Positions 38,182 to 50,418 of a DNA stretch of 64,000 nt are shown here, piece after piece. A program made the translations under genes and the position numbers. Positions within the stretch are counted from its first letter, which is position 1; each line of letters begins with the position of its first letter. The notes below the pieces were generated by a model. It ran no database searches, was not told the origin of the DNA, and saw nothing but the letters and a program-made list of their open reading frames with translations. The stretch is from Entonaema liquescens. Its lineage: Eukaryota; Ascomycota; Sordariomycetes; Xylariales; Xylariaceae. Location: positions 620,001 to 684,000 of the forward strand of contig CADCSX010000001.1 in the NCBI GenBank assembly GCA_902805475.1, written 5' to 3'.

Positions 38182-38872
38182 ATGTCTTCTATTATCAAGA
38201 AGACTTTCAACACTATGACACCTCTTATTAAGACTGTCTTCGAGACGATGTCTTCATCGGTTTTAAAGACTCTCTTTAACAGCATGACATTCTCTGGTCT
38301 CAAAGCCTTCGTCAAGGCTATCTCTCTTTCCGGTGTTCAGAACGTATCTAAGACCATCGCCAAGGTCACCATCTACGGTGTCGTCGCCATCGGAACTTGG
38401 GAGGCCCTACGAGGCTGCCCGTCTGCGAAGATGATGCAGACGATGCTTGGTGAGAAGAAGATCTGGGATCCTCTCCAGAAAGAGGAAGAGGGCGTCCGTA
38501 TGCACGTGAACCTGTTTTTGTCAGCTGGTGGCACTGCTCCGTCCGCGCTCCCATCAGCTTCGTTGTAGAGCGAGTCAAGTCTGCGGTCTCCAAGACCAAG
38601 AGCTCTTTCACCCTCCCCTGGACCAACCGAGACGTGGACGGAGACGTGGATGAAGACGAGGGCACTGGAGCCCCCAGCGCAAACGAGCGGTATGATCTTT
38701 ATCATGGCAATCTTTACGTCCTAGAAACTTATTTATCCACAGTCTCTCCGCCTTCCATGAGAGGTTTGACCAGGTGGTCTCTGAGGCCGCGCCCGCGCCC
38801 GCCCCCAGCCACAGCAGACTCGAGTACTATGATTTCACCATCAATGCGGAAAAAGAGTACCGAGTCTGGTGA
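38182..38872 (+). CDS. small protein with 12-residue tandem repeats, unknown function
   Basis: Three exons were joined by phase: 38182-38497, 38569-38689 and 38743-38872. Introns are 38498-38568 (donor GTATGC, acceptor GTTGTAG, phase 1) and 38690-38742 (donor GTATGA, acceptor CCACAG, phase 2). The product has 188 residues. Residues 6-53 hold four tandem 12-residue units of the form K-T-x-F-x-x-M-(five residues), e.g. KTVFETMSSSVL and KTLFNSMTFSGL, likely an amphipathic helix. A conserved-looking TIYGVVAIGTWEALRGCPS follows. Exon 2 ends in an acidic DVDGDVDEDEG stretch, and exon 3 has FHERFDQVVSEAAPAPAPSHS and ends EKEYRVW. The codon use is C-rich at third positions, suggesting good expression. 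Family not recognised. Confidence 0.7.
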
Positions 38873-39462
38873 AGTGATTTATGGGAGCTGAACGGATATT
38901 GGTTTTGATGTTATGATCAAAACTCTTTCGTTGTTACGGCAAAGGAAGTCTACGTGGAAGACTATCCTCATAGTTCCGGGGATCTCGAGAGCTTAAATGG
39001 GCCGGGATGGGTTTTTTTCATGCTTCAGGTTAGGGATTGGTTGTGGTGCGAGTTTGAACTTCGGATAAGATACCCCTAGGGGGTTTAGCTTAATAGGTAC
39101 TTTGAATGGTTCTCGAAAAGAACATTAACTTTCGATCCTTGCAGTCATTTTTCTAGTAGCAAGACGTAGAACCTAGCTACATAAAGCGCATGGGGTAAGG
39201 ATAGATTAAGAAGTGTCTGTAGTCGTTCATTTCTTACTCTTACGTAGAACTTGATATGTAGAGCTTTTGTCCCTCGCTACCCTCCTGCCCCTGATTTAAG
39301 AAAAGGTATTAGAACTAGCTCATATGCTTACAAGTTTCTCATTTTTAGAGAGGATTTAAAAATTGGTCTATTTGTTCTTGGTAGCAATAGTTCTATTTAT
39401 ATTGTTGATCACGGATGCCCTTTAATCTATTCATCATACCTAGCTCGTCATAAAAAACTAAA
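38873..39462. other. intergenic between converging genes
   Basis: No gene seen; it holds 3' flanks of two genes that converge here. Confidence 0.5.
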
Positions 39463-41303
39463 TCAGATAATATTCATGAATTTCCACACAACCAAAACTA
39501 CAAACTTGAGGAAGAATCTCACCAAACCAGTTCTAGGAACATGTGCTTGCTCCGTATCTTCGGTTAAGTTTAATACAGGCGTATTTTCCCAACCGTCTAC
39601 CAAAACACGTGCTGCATGAACGCCAGCTCTGAAACCGTCCTCGTGAAAACCAAACCCCATCCATGCACCTGCGAATACAATACCTGAGGCACCATTGATT
39701 AAGTGAATATGACGAGCCATCAGGATGCTCTCTGAGCTGATGAGGGGGTGGTAGAAGACGTGTGTACTCTGCACTGAACGGGGGTCAATAAGGGTGTTAT
39801 CTTCGTGAGGTCGATAGTGTGGATTCATAGTTACGAGGACTCGGCCTGGGCTCCCTGGCTCTCCAGGATATGGAATTTTCTGGAGCCTATTCATGTCAAA
39901 CGTAATAGAGATCTTCATTGGGGCCTGTTTTTCTTGGGTTTTCACGAAGTCGCTCTTCTTTGCTATCGTCTTGGCTTTTTCGAGATTTGTATCGATGATG
40001 TCTGTATCAAGGAAGCAGTTCCATGCCGCACGGGCAGATACACTCTTCGGGAGATACTAGCCTCAATAGTTAGCGGGAGTTTCTGCACGTCCTTCTTCTT
40101 TTATCTTTCTTTATTTCACTTTCTATTGGGGTATCTGGCCGGGAATGGGTAGTATAATTAGACATACCGATTCATCTGAATGTAGATAGCAAATGTTCCT
40201 GCTTGTTTTGAAACAGCTGAGAACTTTGCGCTCCAGCTTCGTTGCGCCATCTCCAAGGAGCGCAAGAGCCTGGTTAGCGTGGATAGCGAGAACCGCGTGA
40301 TCGAATACCTTGCTGGAGTGATCTGCAAAAATGACTAACACTTTTCCGCCGGTTCGTAATACACGTCGGACTGGAGTGTTTAAGTGTACTTGATGAGAAG
40401 ATGGGAGACTACGTCGGAATGCCTCAACGTAAGTCTGAGAACCATTTTGAAAAGAACGCCACTTGAGTGTTTTCATCACGGTATCTAGAAGACCGCGCTG
40501 TAACCTTTTCGCCGGATAGATATATTAGTTGCCATGTTATTCTTATCTAAACTGACATTGGTAGGTAGACTTACATAAACTGTATGAGGAACTTGGCGGG
40601 AAAGGTACGAGCGAACTCTTCCGGGTCGGTACACCACGGAGCAGCGACCATTGGTATCAAGAAGTAATCTATGAACTTCTCTGAATATTTCCGCCTCTTT
40701 AAGTAGTCACCAATAGATTCTAGAGGCCTTTCTGTAATATCGTTCTCCAGCGTATCATTGCGCGTACTTTTACTACTGTAGGGTCCCGATGTTTCTGTAC
40801 CCAGGGGACTTTCATGTAGAATTTCCTCGGCGAACAGGCTAAAGCGGATCACATCAAACATCAAACGCCAAAACCATGGTTTCAACAATCTTGATAAGTC
40901 GCCGATGAAGCTGAGGATAGAACAGCTGCTCCAAGAGAAAACTCCGTTCATAGTAGAGACCCCAAATGACATATCCGTAGGGATTGTCTTAACACCGAGT
41001 TCCCCGAGGAACTTATTGAAGTGTGCTATACTAACTATTAGATTATTCTATAAGAGGGGCACATGTGGTCTAGGCTTGTAACCTACGATATGAGACTTCA
41101 TCCATTGCAATGAAGCCACTGTCGACGTTTACAGTCGTCCCATTGCCCTCGAACGGTACTGAATTAGCGTGGCCACCAAGCTTACTGTTAGACTCGTAGA
41201 TTTCTACGGTATAACCGTGCTTCTGTAACTCCCAAGAACATGCTATGCCCGCGATACCCCCTCCTATAATAGCAATTCGAGGTGCGCGAGATGGCTCCCC
41301 CAT
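39463..41303 (-). CDS. COG2907-type FAD-dependent oxidoreductase
   Basis: A flavin amine-oxidase-fold protein of the COG2907 type, whose substrate is unproven. Four exons: 41087-41303, 40575-41025, 40168-40504 and 39463-40056. Introns are 41026-41086 (GTAGGT), 40505-40574 (GTAAGT) and 40057-40167 (GTATGT), phases 1, 2 and 0, giving 532 residues. The dinucleotide fold is IAIIGGGIAGIACSWEL, with the conserved KLGGHANSV (about residue 45) and VDSGFIAMDEVSYPHFN spanning the first junction. Later family motifs are YFLIPMVAAPWCTDPEEF, HAVLAIHANQALALLGD, SARAAWNC, VTMNP and the C-terminal GAWMGFGFHEDGFRAGVHAA that closes the FAD site. Splicing restores each of these across exon edges. Bacterial relatives sit beside DUF1365 and cyclopropane-fatty-acid-synthase-like genes; a DUF1365 gene lies 8 kb to the right here. 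Confidence 0.87.
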
Positions 41304-42226
41304 TTCTAGTCACGAAGTTAGTTCTATAAAAGCGGGTTTAGATAGTATTGGTGATACAAATACAAGGCGTATATGCTTCTTAAATGTGATATATTATCAG
41401 ATCCGAGTAAAGGATATCTACGTAATTGTTATTTGCCCACGAATGCAACACTTCACCGGACATACTATTCTTTTACGGACAGTAATCGCACGCTCGTGGC
41501 CTCGTGTTTCATGCTTCGTACCCTTCTGATACCCAATATGGATTTAAAAAGCATTTCCATTGACTGGTACTACCAACGATATGCATCCATATATGTTCTA
41601 TTTATGCAGAGGTCAGAACAAGAGTCAGAAACATTTCTCCGGTCAAATAGCGTTAATGTGGGATATTCTGGACCGTAGGACTTACCTGGTGAAACTGCGA
41701 CATCATGTAGGTAAGAGGTTCCTCTAAACACTGTAACTTCATTGTACATATGAGTTCGCATCATGTAATGACTACAAGGATACTCCCAGTTTGCTTTTGC
41801 TATTGGAAAGATACTTATCTATACATCGTGGATTTCAACGTAGCGGTCCTTATCCAAGACAACGATGTAACCTTGCGCATAAGAGGCTAAGGAAGTGCGA
41901 GTGAGTGCCAGGCTGGCACAAGGAGGTAAGAGTGACGGCAAAGGTTTACGTAGGCGTGTCTGGCGAATGATATTGGGATATGTGCCTGAATTGATGGCAA
42001 GATGATATAAGGCTCTGAAAGGACCACCGTCTAGGACTTTAGGGTGGCCTTCCCTGATCTAGGACGGAACTTCAAAGAAGCAAAATCAAACCATAGTGTT
42101 ACCTAACATACCTACCCACCTCCTAGTCTATCCTTTCTTCGAGATAATCCACTGACAGGTCAAGTGGCTCTGATGATTCAATCAACATAATCAGCCTTCT
42201 CAAGATAAGTTATATGCATCCTGAAA
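41304..42226. other. divergent promoter region (oxidoreductase / P450)
   Basis: No gene is seen. It separates the leftward oxidoreductase from the rightward P450, so shared control is possible. Confidence 0.5.
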
Positions 42227-44040
42227 ATGGGGAGTGAATCGATCTATATCTTTCAGTGTGCAGCTTTGGGAATGCTATGTTGCATTGCAACTGTATGTCT
42301 TTGGTCAAAATGATATACCCCTCGACTGCTATTAATGAGTTGTCTAGATTATAGTAATAGTTATACGTCGAGTCTACTTCCATACATACAGCAATATCCC
42401 AGGCCCCTTCTTTGCTAAGGTAACTAGTGCCTATTCAGCATGGCACTCTTGGAAGGGTACGATGCATCTGGATATTCAAAGATGCCATCAGAAATATGGT
42501 CTGTAGTTGCTTCATATCGTGTTCCGGCACGGAGGTTAATCACAATCGCCAGGTTATGTCATACGATTCGCACCCAACCAAATACTTACCTTGTATCATA
42601 AGGATATGGCTGGTTAGTATTTCCAACGATGACTCCGGTGTGGTACATTTGTGGCAAGGTAATAATGATGGAGTCATAGCGATTTACGGCCATGGTGCCC
42701 CATTTCGAAAGTCGAAGGGCTATGAAACCATGATACCCTTTCCAGACGGTTGGAGCACTATGACTTCTATTGACAAATCCTTACACCACAAGCTACGTAA
42801 AGTATTCAGATCTGGAGTAGATGCTGAATCACTGGCGCGGTACGAGCCAGCTATTATTCGCAACCTGAAGATTTACTTCCAAGAACTGCAGAAAGCGGAG
42901 GATCCGGAGGGCTGGACCGCCTCGTATGATATGAGAGAATGGAGTAAGTGGGATAGAACACCGACCTTCGTGGTTGTTCAGAATATTGACAAATATACCT
43001 TGTTAGATCTTTGTTTGGGTTTCGACACGATGGCAGACTTCGGTTTAGGCTTGAAGACGAATTTGTTAAGGAGCTCCGAGAGAGAATTCGTATTCCCCAC
43101 CCTCTATATCCACGAGAAGAAGATGGGCCTCTGGGAACAGCTTCCTTCTCTCAGTAACGTGGGGGTAGGAAACGTAGTTGCATATCTGCTGCTTCTTGCT
43201 TCCCCTCGTGCCAAGAGATTCCAGAAATGGTTTCAGGGCTTCTTAGATGAAGCCGTCATAAACAATATACCCGAAAGCCGCGGAATATTTGGGCCCGTCA
43301 TCCACAGCGGAGAGGGTCTCTTGAAAACTCCAGGCCATAACCGAGCGCAGATGATAGGAGAAGGAGCTTTCAGCACTTTCTCGTCAGCCGACGCGTATGG
43401 AATAATGGTGTCCGGGTTTCTCCACTACCTTTGCCATTACCCATATGTATACGAAAAGCTCAGCAAAGAGCTGCGAAGTAGTTACTTGCCAGGAGAAGAA
43501 ATTGTTTGGGACGGAAAGCTCGAATCGAGCGTCTATCTCCGCGCCGTCATCAACGAAGTTTTGAGGCTGCTCCCTCCGGCGTGTGGTGTGCACTGGAGAG
43601 AGTGCGAACGCCCTGGTGTTGTTATTGGCCCTGATGAGGTGCCTATCGCTGTTGGTACCGACGTAGGCATGAGCCTCTTCTCGTTGTTCCGGGACGGCAG
43701 TATTTTTCGCGACCCAGTCAGATTCTGGCCTGAGCGTTGGATTTCGGGTACATTGCCGGAAGAAGAATTCCGCTTGGCAAAGAAGATGTTTACCCCTTTT
43801 TTAATTGGGCCACGAAACTGTGCTGGGGGCCATGTCGCCATAATGATGGCTAGCATTGCGTATGCCCACATTCTTGTGAACTATGATTTTAGGGTTGGGC
43901 CACAAGGCTTGACCAACTGCCACAATATTACGTCAAGTGCGGAAGAGAATTTAGGTGCTGAGACGGAGCTGAGGTTCGAAAGCCACTATTCTATTGCAGG
44001 CTGGAAGTCTGGGCCTTTCGTTCAATTTAGAGCAAGATGA
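42227..44040 (+). CDS. cytochrome P450 monooxygenase
   Basis: A microsomal P450. Exon 1 (42227-42292) encodes MGSESIYIFQCAALGMLCC, the start of a membrane anchor. The intron 42293-42347 (GTATGT...TCTAG, phase 0) joins IIVIVIRRVYFHTYSNIPGPFF in exon 2 (42348-42502), which keeps the YFHP-like and PGP hinge. A second intron, best placed at 42503-42617 (donor GTAGTT, acceptor GGTTAG, phase 2), leads into VVHLWQGNNDGVIAIYGHG. That join is uncertain: acceptor 42602 also keeps frame. The remainder has ExxR (EVLR), PERW (FWPERWI) and the heme loop FLIGPRNCAGG with Cys near residue 475. The I-helix segment (TFSSADAYG) lacks the usual acidic-Thr pair in clear form. The model is 547 residues. An ATG at 42427 would omit anchor and hinge. 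It resembles fungal secondary-metabolism P450s; the substrate is unknown. Confidence 0.82.
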
Positions 44041-45744
44041 TTGGAAGAAGTCTCGTAACCGAATATTAAAGTGATAACAGGAAAGAGTCCCAATAGATCA
44101 TTAGGTATTCACAGAGATATAATTCTAGCCCTCGGTTGTTGCCGCATAGGTACCTAAGTATAGCAACCCGTCTATTTTGTGACTTAGCCTTCTTGTATCT
44201 GGGTATTAGCCATCCAAGACAAGCCCCCAGGTAGACTGGCTTATCTATCAGAAGTCAGGGGCTGGTATACTCAGTAATTCGAGATAACTTAAGGTATCAT
44301 CTGTCGGGAGCCTCCCATTATCTTGGTAGACCCATCCTTCAGCCAATCTAGCAAATTCCGTCCCTGATAGAGGCGTTTGTCACACATAAAGGCGTAAAGT
44401 TCATTACTTGCCCAGCCCAGCCTACTTTACTTCTCCGAAAATGAGACCGACGAAAAGTGGTATAACGGCATAAGCAGCCTCTTCCGCTCTATTGTACGAC
44501 AGACATAATATGACTGCTGCATTAGGTACTCATCATGTACCTACATGTATGCTTGACGAAAGTTAGTACATATGGACCGATTCGAAATTGCCTGGGCTGT
44601 AGTAAGATTGGTATCACATTGTTTTGAAAGTTATTACTAACAGTGGAAAAAAATACTCGCAGATTGATTCACTGGATAGTAGGTGTATTAGATAGGTGCA
44701 TAATGCATAGATTTTTGCTTTTTGAGTCTCGCTCCGGATGTAGCAGTGATCGAAGGGTACAATCCCTACGACTGATGTGGAATATATTACACAATAGTCT
44801 TTAAAGCCGCCGTTTCCTCATCACAGTATCCTAGCTCTCACCCCCGCAACCTCCGCGGCGTTTCTTATTGGAGTTTGTGCTACAGGCTTCAAGCATTGGC
44901 GAGCCTCCGATCGTCACTATAAGAATATATACTCCAATAACCAGCAATGCTCCCAAAGGTGTGTCAATATCCTGTTAATCATGTCTCTAGTGCAAGACAG
45001 CCATGGGTACCTGAGTATATACCATGGAACTATCCGGGTTATACTACCTACTCGGATGAGATCCGACCTAATGGGAATCCCGATCTTCTATAATGGTCCG
45101 TGACAATATGTCTTCACGGATTTATCGGGCATTCGTCATCCAGGTACCGGCTGGCATCTCCACAGGCTGCCAACTTGTTCATAACTACCTACAATATCAC
45201 TAATAGGTAAGGCTTCGGGTTGTACGAGTAAAGTGGTGTACCCAAGTTGCGTACACCTGGCCTGCACTCCCAATATTGAGTACCAGAGCTTACATCAAGC
45301 AGCTAAATTATACAGGTTGTCCTACATTGAAGTGAAGATCATCCCCGAAAGACATTGTTCTTGGCCTTGCACCTCAAATGTCTCGTCCCACAGTTACCTA
45401 GGTACCTATCGATCACCAGACCTCAATCTAGGACTGCAGATTATCTCACTACCGACCTACCTATTCAGACCTCTATTGCGAATTCCCTGGGATGTCCATG
45501 TCTCGGCGAGAATTCTGCGTATATGCCCATGAGGTCTTTTCTTAGACTAAGCACATTCATGCGGAACCGTCTACGTCCTTACTGTCGATCTCAAATGACC
45601 GTACACCGCATAGGCGCCTTGGATAGGTAGTAGCCGCCATAAAGATTTTATGATATCAACGTACCGTTCTGTAATATCTCTTCTCGTACTTCTATACCCG
45701 CTGTAGGCAGCACCTATCACGCTGGCTTGTTAATTTTCGCCATC
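44041..45744. other. intergenic, no gene seen
   Basis: 1.7 kb without a supported gene; overlapping small frames at 45233-45630 lack features. Several TAGGTAC/GGTACCT words occur. Confidence 0.5.
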
Positions 45745-47133
45745 ATGGGCAATGGATTCATTGAGTTTAATCCAAATCTAGCTGATGAGAGTAAAGGCCA
45801 AGATATTCTCATCTTATCTATAGTATTCAGCGTGCTCATAATATTATCTACCTTTACGCGCGTTATTACGAAGGTTGTAACCAAGATAAGACTCGGGGCT
45901 TCCGACTACTTCAATATCATAGCATTGGTGGGCCTACCTTGATCTATGAAACTTCTGACGGACTCCTTGAATTAACTATCGTTATATAGGCCTTTAACCT
46001 AACCGCCAATGCTCTGGAGATTCGGTCAGTCCAGGCAGGTTTTGGGCGCCATCTCCAGTTCCTAGCCCGAGACCAAGTGCTTACACTCAAGCGGTTGAGC
46101 CAATATAATATACTCTTCGCCGCCATCTCGCTTTGGGCCGTTAAGATATCGGTTAGCCTTTTCATTCTGTCTCTTATACACGATGTTCATCGACGTTCCA
46201 CGTATGTCATTTATGGACTTATTTCTATCACCACGATCACGACCTTCTGTCAGGGAGTAGTCTGGGGCCTCCAAGCGAGCCCGCTTAGGAAGCTCTGGAC
46301 GCCTGATATTCCAGGGGAGGTCAAGCCCATAAAAACATTGGTAAATTCAATCATTATCTTCACAGGTAAGGTTCATTTGTTCACGTAATAGGTATACTTG
46401 TTAGTTAGAGGAAGAGAGTCGGGTAGGTGTATCTTCCGAAATTGCTAATAGTTTTCGCCAGTCGTCAATAGTATTACTGATCTCTTCTACGCCATATCGC
46501 CTGTATATTTCTTCGGAAGAATTCAAATGAGCTTTACCAAGCGAGTAATTATCCTCTCATTAACTGGATCAGGTTTCTTGTGGGTGATTTCCCCACCAAT
46601 ACCCATCATCGTATGGAACCATAACTAATAGATTACTTGTCAACTGCAGGGTTTTCGCAGCTTCGATAACCCGTGTTGCCTTTGACAAAGACTTTTATGA
46701 CCCCGACTTCACTTGGGCCCTGCACAGTGTTTACCTATGCACTATCATAGAGCGGAATATTGCGGAGTTCATAGCCGATCTTCCGGCAGTCAACAAGCTT
46801 GCTCGCGGCGGCTTTAAGAAGGCTCGAAGCGTCTTGTCTCGGGGCACGGGCGATAGTAATAAAAGTTCCAACCCTACCAGCCGCTATAGCTCTGGGAATA
46901 GACACTTCGCCGCTCCATTCAGACGAGGCGAGTTGAGTAATGTTGAGTCAACTTACAACGATGATGAGATACCCCTGAAGGACTCACCTTCTATGCCGAA
47001 GGGTGTTAAGGCAATTACTCTGGAGACTACAATTGATATAGAAACCCGTAGGGCCGATTCTCGAGAACAAGATCAAAACAAAAAAGAGCTGGTGCATCCC
47101 TGGGTAAAAACAGTAGACGATCCGCCGAACTGA
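45745..47133 (+). CDS. rhodopsin-domain integral membrane protein
   Basis: A seven-helix fungal membrane protein of the rhodopsin-domain (PTH11-related/SAT4-like) group. Exons are 45745-45927, 45990-46365, 46462-46579 and 46650-47133. Introns 45928-45989 (GTGGGC), 46366-46461 (GTAAGG) and 46580-46649 (GTGGGT) have phases 0, 1 and 2; the total is 386 residues. It has the typical order: helix 1 (ILILSIVFSVLIILSTFTRV), IRLGASDYF, GFGRH, RLSQYNILFAAISLWAVKISV, the HR-containing turn after helix 4, WTPDIPGE, then SITDLFYAISPVYFFGRIQM, TKRVIILSLTGSGFL and DFTWALHSVYLCTIIERNIA. The C-tail is polar. Such proteins often sit in fungal metabolite clusters, but a role there is not established; no ligand can be named. 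Confidence 0.85.
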
Positions 47134-47883
47134 GGTTAAATTAAGAATAAATAGAGATACTCATATGAATATGGAACATGCTGACCTTCTCGGTATATTT
47201 CCCGTGTAATAAACTCTTTTAGAGTCCGCGACTGAGGGCTTGATAAATATGGAATAATATTTAAGATAGGTATTTGGTAGGTACCTCCTATCGAAGATCT
47301 GGAATCGAGCAACGTCAATCCGCTAGGGTACTTTCACCTTTACTTTAGACCACCTCTTCTTTCATCGACGACATCACCTTTTTAACTTCCCACTCCCAAA
47401 CAGTTACATTATCCTCCGCGCCCTCACCCCTTCCCCCGCCTTGCTCTCCATGCTTGCATTGAGCTCCGGCCTAACGAGGGGCACTAGGCTATACCGATCA
47501 ACGAATCACTGCTGCCTCTGAGACGCCATGATGCTGTAGTATTGGTCAGAACTGATTTAAGTGCTGTTAGAATGTTGGCATCTTTTCATACACTACTTTA
47601 CACCCAAGCTACTGGCTTGTCAGGCTTCCGCGGGATATCCTAGGCTTTAGATAGGGCTACCGTATTGCCGCCGCTTTTCGTGCGACTTGGCTTATCTAGG
47701 ACCTACAATATGAGGTGTGTTGTAAATGCCTATCCGTAATGCTAGTATCAGCTACATTATTTCGGTTTATTGCTCCCATAAATACTTGTCATTTGACGTT
47801 ATAGATGTCTGATTTATATCTAATATTCTATGCACGACAGTAATTAAGTAGGCGAACGCAGCAAGTAGCGAGACAAGCAGACA
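47134..47883. other. intergenic
   Basis: No gene seen; 3' flank of the membrane protein and promoter side of the DUF1365 gene. Confidence 0.5.
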
Positions 47884-49638
47884 ATGGTTCCTATATTAAA
47901 ATTTCTTCATTATGAGGCTAGCTCCTTTCGTGGAATGCTAGTGGGATGCATTTCCCTGTCCTTGATGTATGTTCTCACGACTTGGCTCAAAAGTCGAACG
48001 AACCTACCGCTGCCAAATCCGTCGAAGCATAATACGGAAAATTTCCACGGAGTCTCTGTCAACACGACGCAGATAATTAAATCCAAGATATCACATCGCC
48101 GCTTATTTCCAACGAAGCACTACTTTGCCTATTCGTACTTAACGGTAGGTATACCCGTGCGTTCTCCGAAATCGAACTGGCTCCTTTCTGTGGACGTCGG
48201 TCCTTGGTGGAAAAGGGGTTGGCTTCACGTTTCTGCAGAGAATCATCTATACCGAGGACGATATGGGAAGACCCTTGCCGAGAATATAGATGGTTATCTT
48301 CGAACGCAGGTACGTGGTGTCTCCTTCTTCATGTCTTTAGGTGCCTAATACGATTCTATTATATAGGGATTACATCCAGAAGATTTCCCCCATATATATT
48401 TGGTTACATCAGCATGTTTCCTCAATTACGCATTCAAACCGGCATCTTTCTGGTATCTTTATACCTCGAGCATGAAACTTTCATATATCGTTGCAGAAGT
48501 GAACAATACCTTCAACGAAAGGCGAATGTATTTATTTCCGGCCTCCGACAGCTCCGGGAGACTTAGACAGTCATTTAAAAAAGATTTCCATGTATCCCCT
48601 TTTAATTCGAGAAAGGGGTCGTATGTGGTATCCACTTCGAACCCATTACATGGGAAAGACATCTCGATTATCACTACTCTGCACTCTTCAAAAGGGCATC
48701 CGAAGCTAATAGCCCGCTGGTGGTCTGTTGCGCCTGCTATAGACCCATCCAGTCTATCTGCTATGGGATCATCATATCTCCTATTCTGTTGGGGCTGGAC
48801 TGTTCTTGTAACATGTGAGTACAGCGCGTTCATTGAACTTGATAGTACCGGTGCTGATCATCGCGTGACAAATAAAGATATTAGAATTGTGACCCAGGCA
48901 GTTTGGTTAGCACAAGTTCGTAAACTACGGATATGGTATCGTCCTGAACCAGGGGAGTCGACAGTATCACGAAGCCCAACAGCGACCGAGTCTTTCATAG
49001 CCACCATCTTTCTCCAATACCTAAAGTATATACTTAACAGTGGACCAAGAAAATATAGACTATCAATATCGGATCCTGGGAAACCATCTGGGCAACTGAG
49101 CCCCTGCGGCTGTGGCCCCCTGGAACTACGCATCCTAGAAGTAATTGGGCGCGTAGAACTGGTCTTGAAAATCCGCACGCCGCACTTCTTCCGCCAGCTG
49201 ATTACTTATACGAAACTATCCGATTATTTGCTATACGCGCTAACCGATCCTCACGAGGAGAATCGCACGGCTTGGTCTAACGATGCGCAGAGCCTTATTG
49301 CGGTAATACAGGACCTTGAATCGGTCGCAACCGAAGGGGAGGAAACTGCGCAGAAGTTGTGTTACCACATGCTTCTCCGTGACGCGGCCTGGACTCTCTA
49401 CAGCCTCCTCCGGCGCTCCCGGCCCTCCGTGGGATCCTATCCCAAGCCAGGTAACCCTGTCATAAATTTCAACACGACCGAACGCCATCCAAGCACATCA
49501 ATAGTCAAGGACCAATCATGTTTTTTGGATACTTTCGTCCTTAGTAAGTGTGGGTTAACGCTACAAGCGAAGTACATGATAGCGACTCTAGTCCTTCAAG
49601 GGAGAGCATGGGTGATGGGTGTTGTGGGCGGAGAGTGA
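47884..49638 (+). CDS. DUF1365 family protein
   Basis: Exons are 47884-48309 and 48367-49638; the intron 48310-48366 (GTACGT...TATATAG, phase 0) joins TQ to GLHPEDFPHIYLVTSACF. The product has 565 residues. An N-terminal membrane anchor (about 18-36, MLVGCISLSLMYVLTTW) precedes the DUF1365 core: ISHRRLFPTKHYFAYSYL, then HIYLVTSACFLNYAFKPASFWYLY, IVAEVNNTFNERRMYLF and FKKDFHVSPF, all in family order. Bacterial members have about 250 residues; the fungal extension of roughly 250 residues is mostly helical and unassigned. Function of DUF1365 is unknown, but bacterial genes neighbour COG2907 oxidoreductases and cyclopropane-fatty-acid-synthase-like methyltransferases. Here the oxidoreductase, a P450 and a membrane protein lie within 10 kb. 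Confidence 0.87.
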
Positions 49639-50418
49639 CCGTAGATCTGAGATAGATCGGAACTAAGACACGCCAAAGGGAACACAAGGAGGGAAATGGC
49701 GGGGACGGCGACTATACTATTTACAACGAGGGGTAGCCTTTCCTGCCCCCTATTGGAGGAGATGTGAAGCCTCATTCGGTGACGAGTCCTGCTGCGATTA
49801 GGGAAATTTGAGGGCTATGTATTGTATCACGATGCGCCGTTTCCGCGAATTACAATTAGCCACCGGCGTTCGGTCGGGACTTGGTCTATAATCGTAGGAA
49901 TAGGTGTGGTGTAACCCGCGATATTAGGATCTAAGACATGCTCTGGCAAGCCTGCGTAATATTTGTGAAAAATCTGACAAGCCGTGCAACCATGCAGCTT
50001 AGATATCTCCAAAGAGCTTTTAATGTTCATGTAAGGGAGAGGTGAGCCGTGACGAGGTGTTTGTTGGTGACCGTGGCTAGATTGGAAAAAGAAAGTCTAT
50101 AAAGGAGACATGTAGTACGACCCCGGATTCTCGGTTACCCGCAGCCTACCTCTCGTGGCAGTATGAATCTTGTTAAATGATATGTGACCTCTAACTGTAC
50201 TTGACGGTACATTTCAATACATCCTTGGCGCGCCTTTGATGGAAATAGGTTACACGAGAATCTAGCTTATCCCACGTTGTTGATATTATTGACCGGCCGT
50301 ATAGAGACGTACGGAAGCCATCTTTGGTTTCTATACCCTCAGACTTTACATTTGTTTCACTTCTACCCATTATTAATGCCCGCATGATCACGAGGAGTTT
50401 CTATATGCACAATACAAT
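49639..50418. other. intergenic
   Basis: No supported gene; 3' flank of DUF1365 and promoter of the permease. A small leftward frame at 49827-50030 has no features. Confidence 0.5.

Noticed and set aside
42427..42520. Start of the P450 at 42427
   Set aside because: It lacks membrane anchor and PGP hinge, both of which are found in upstream exons in phase.
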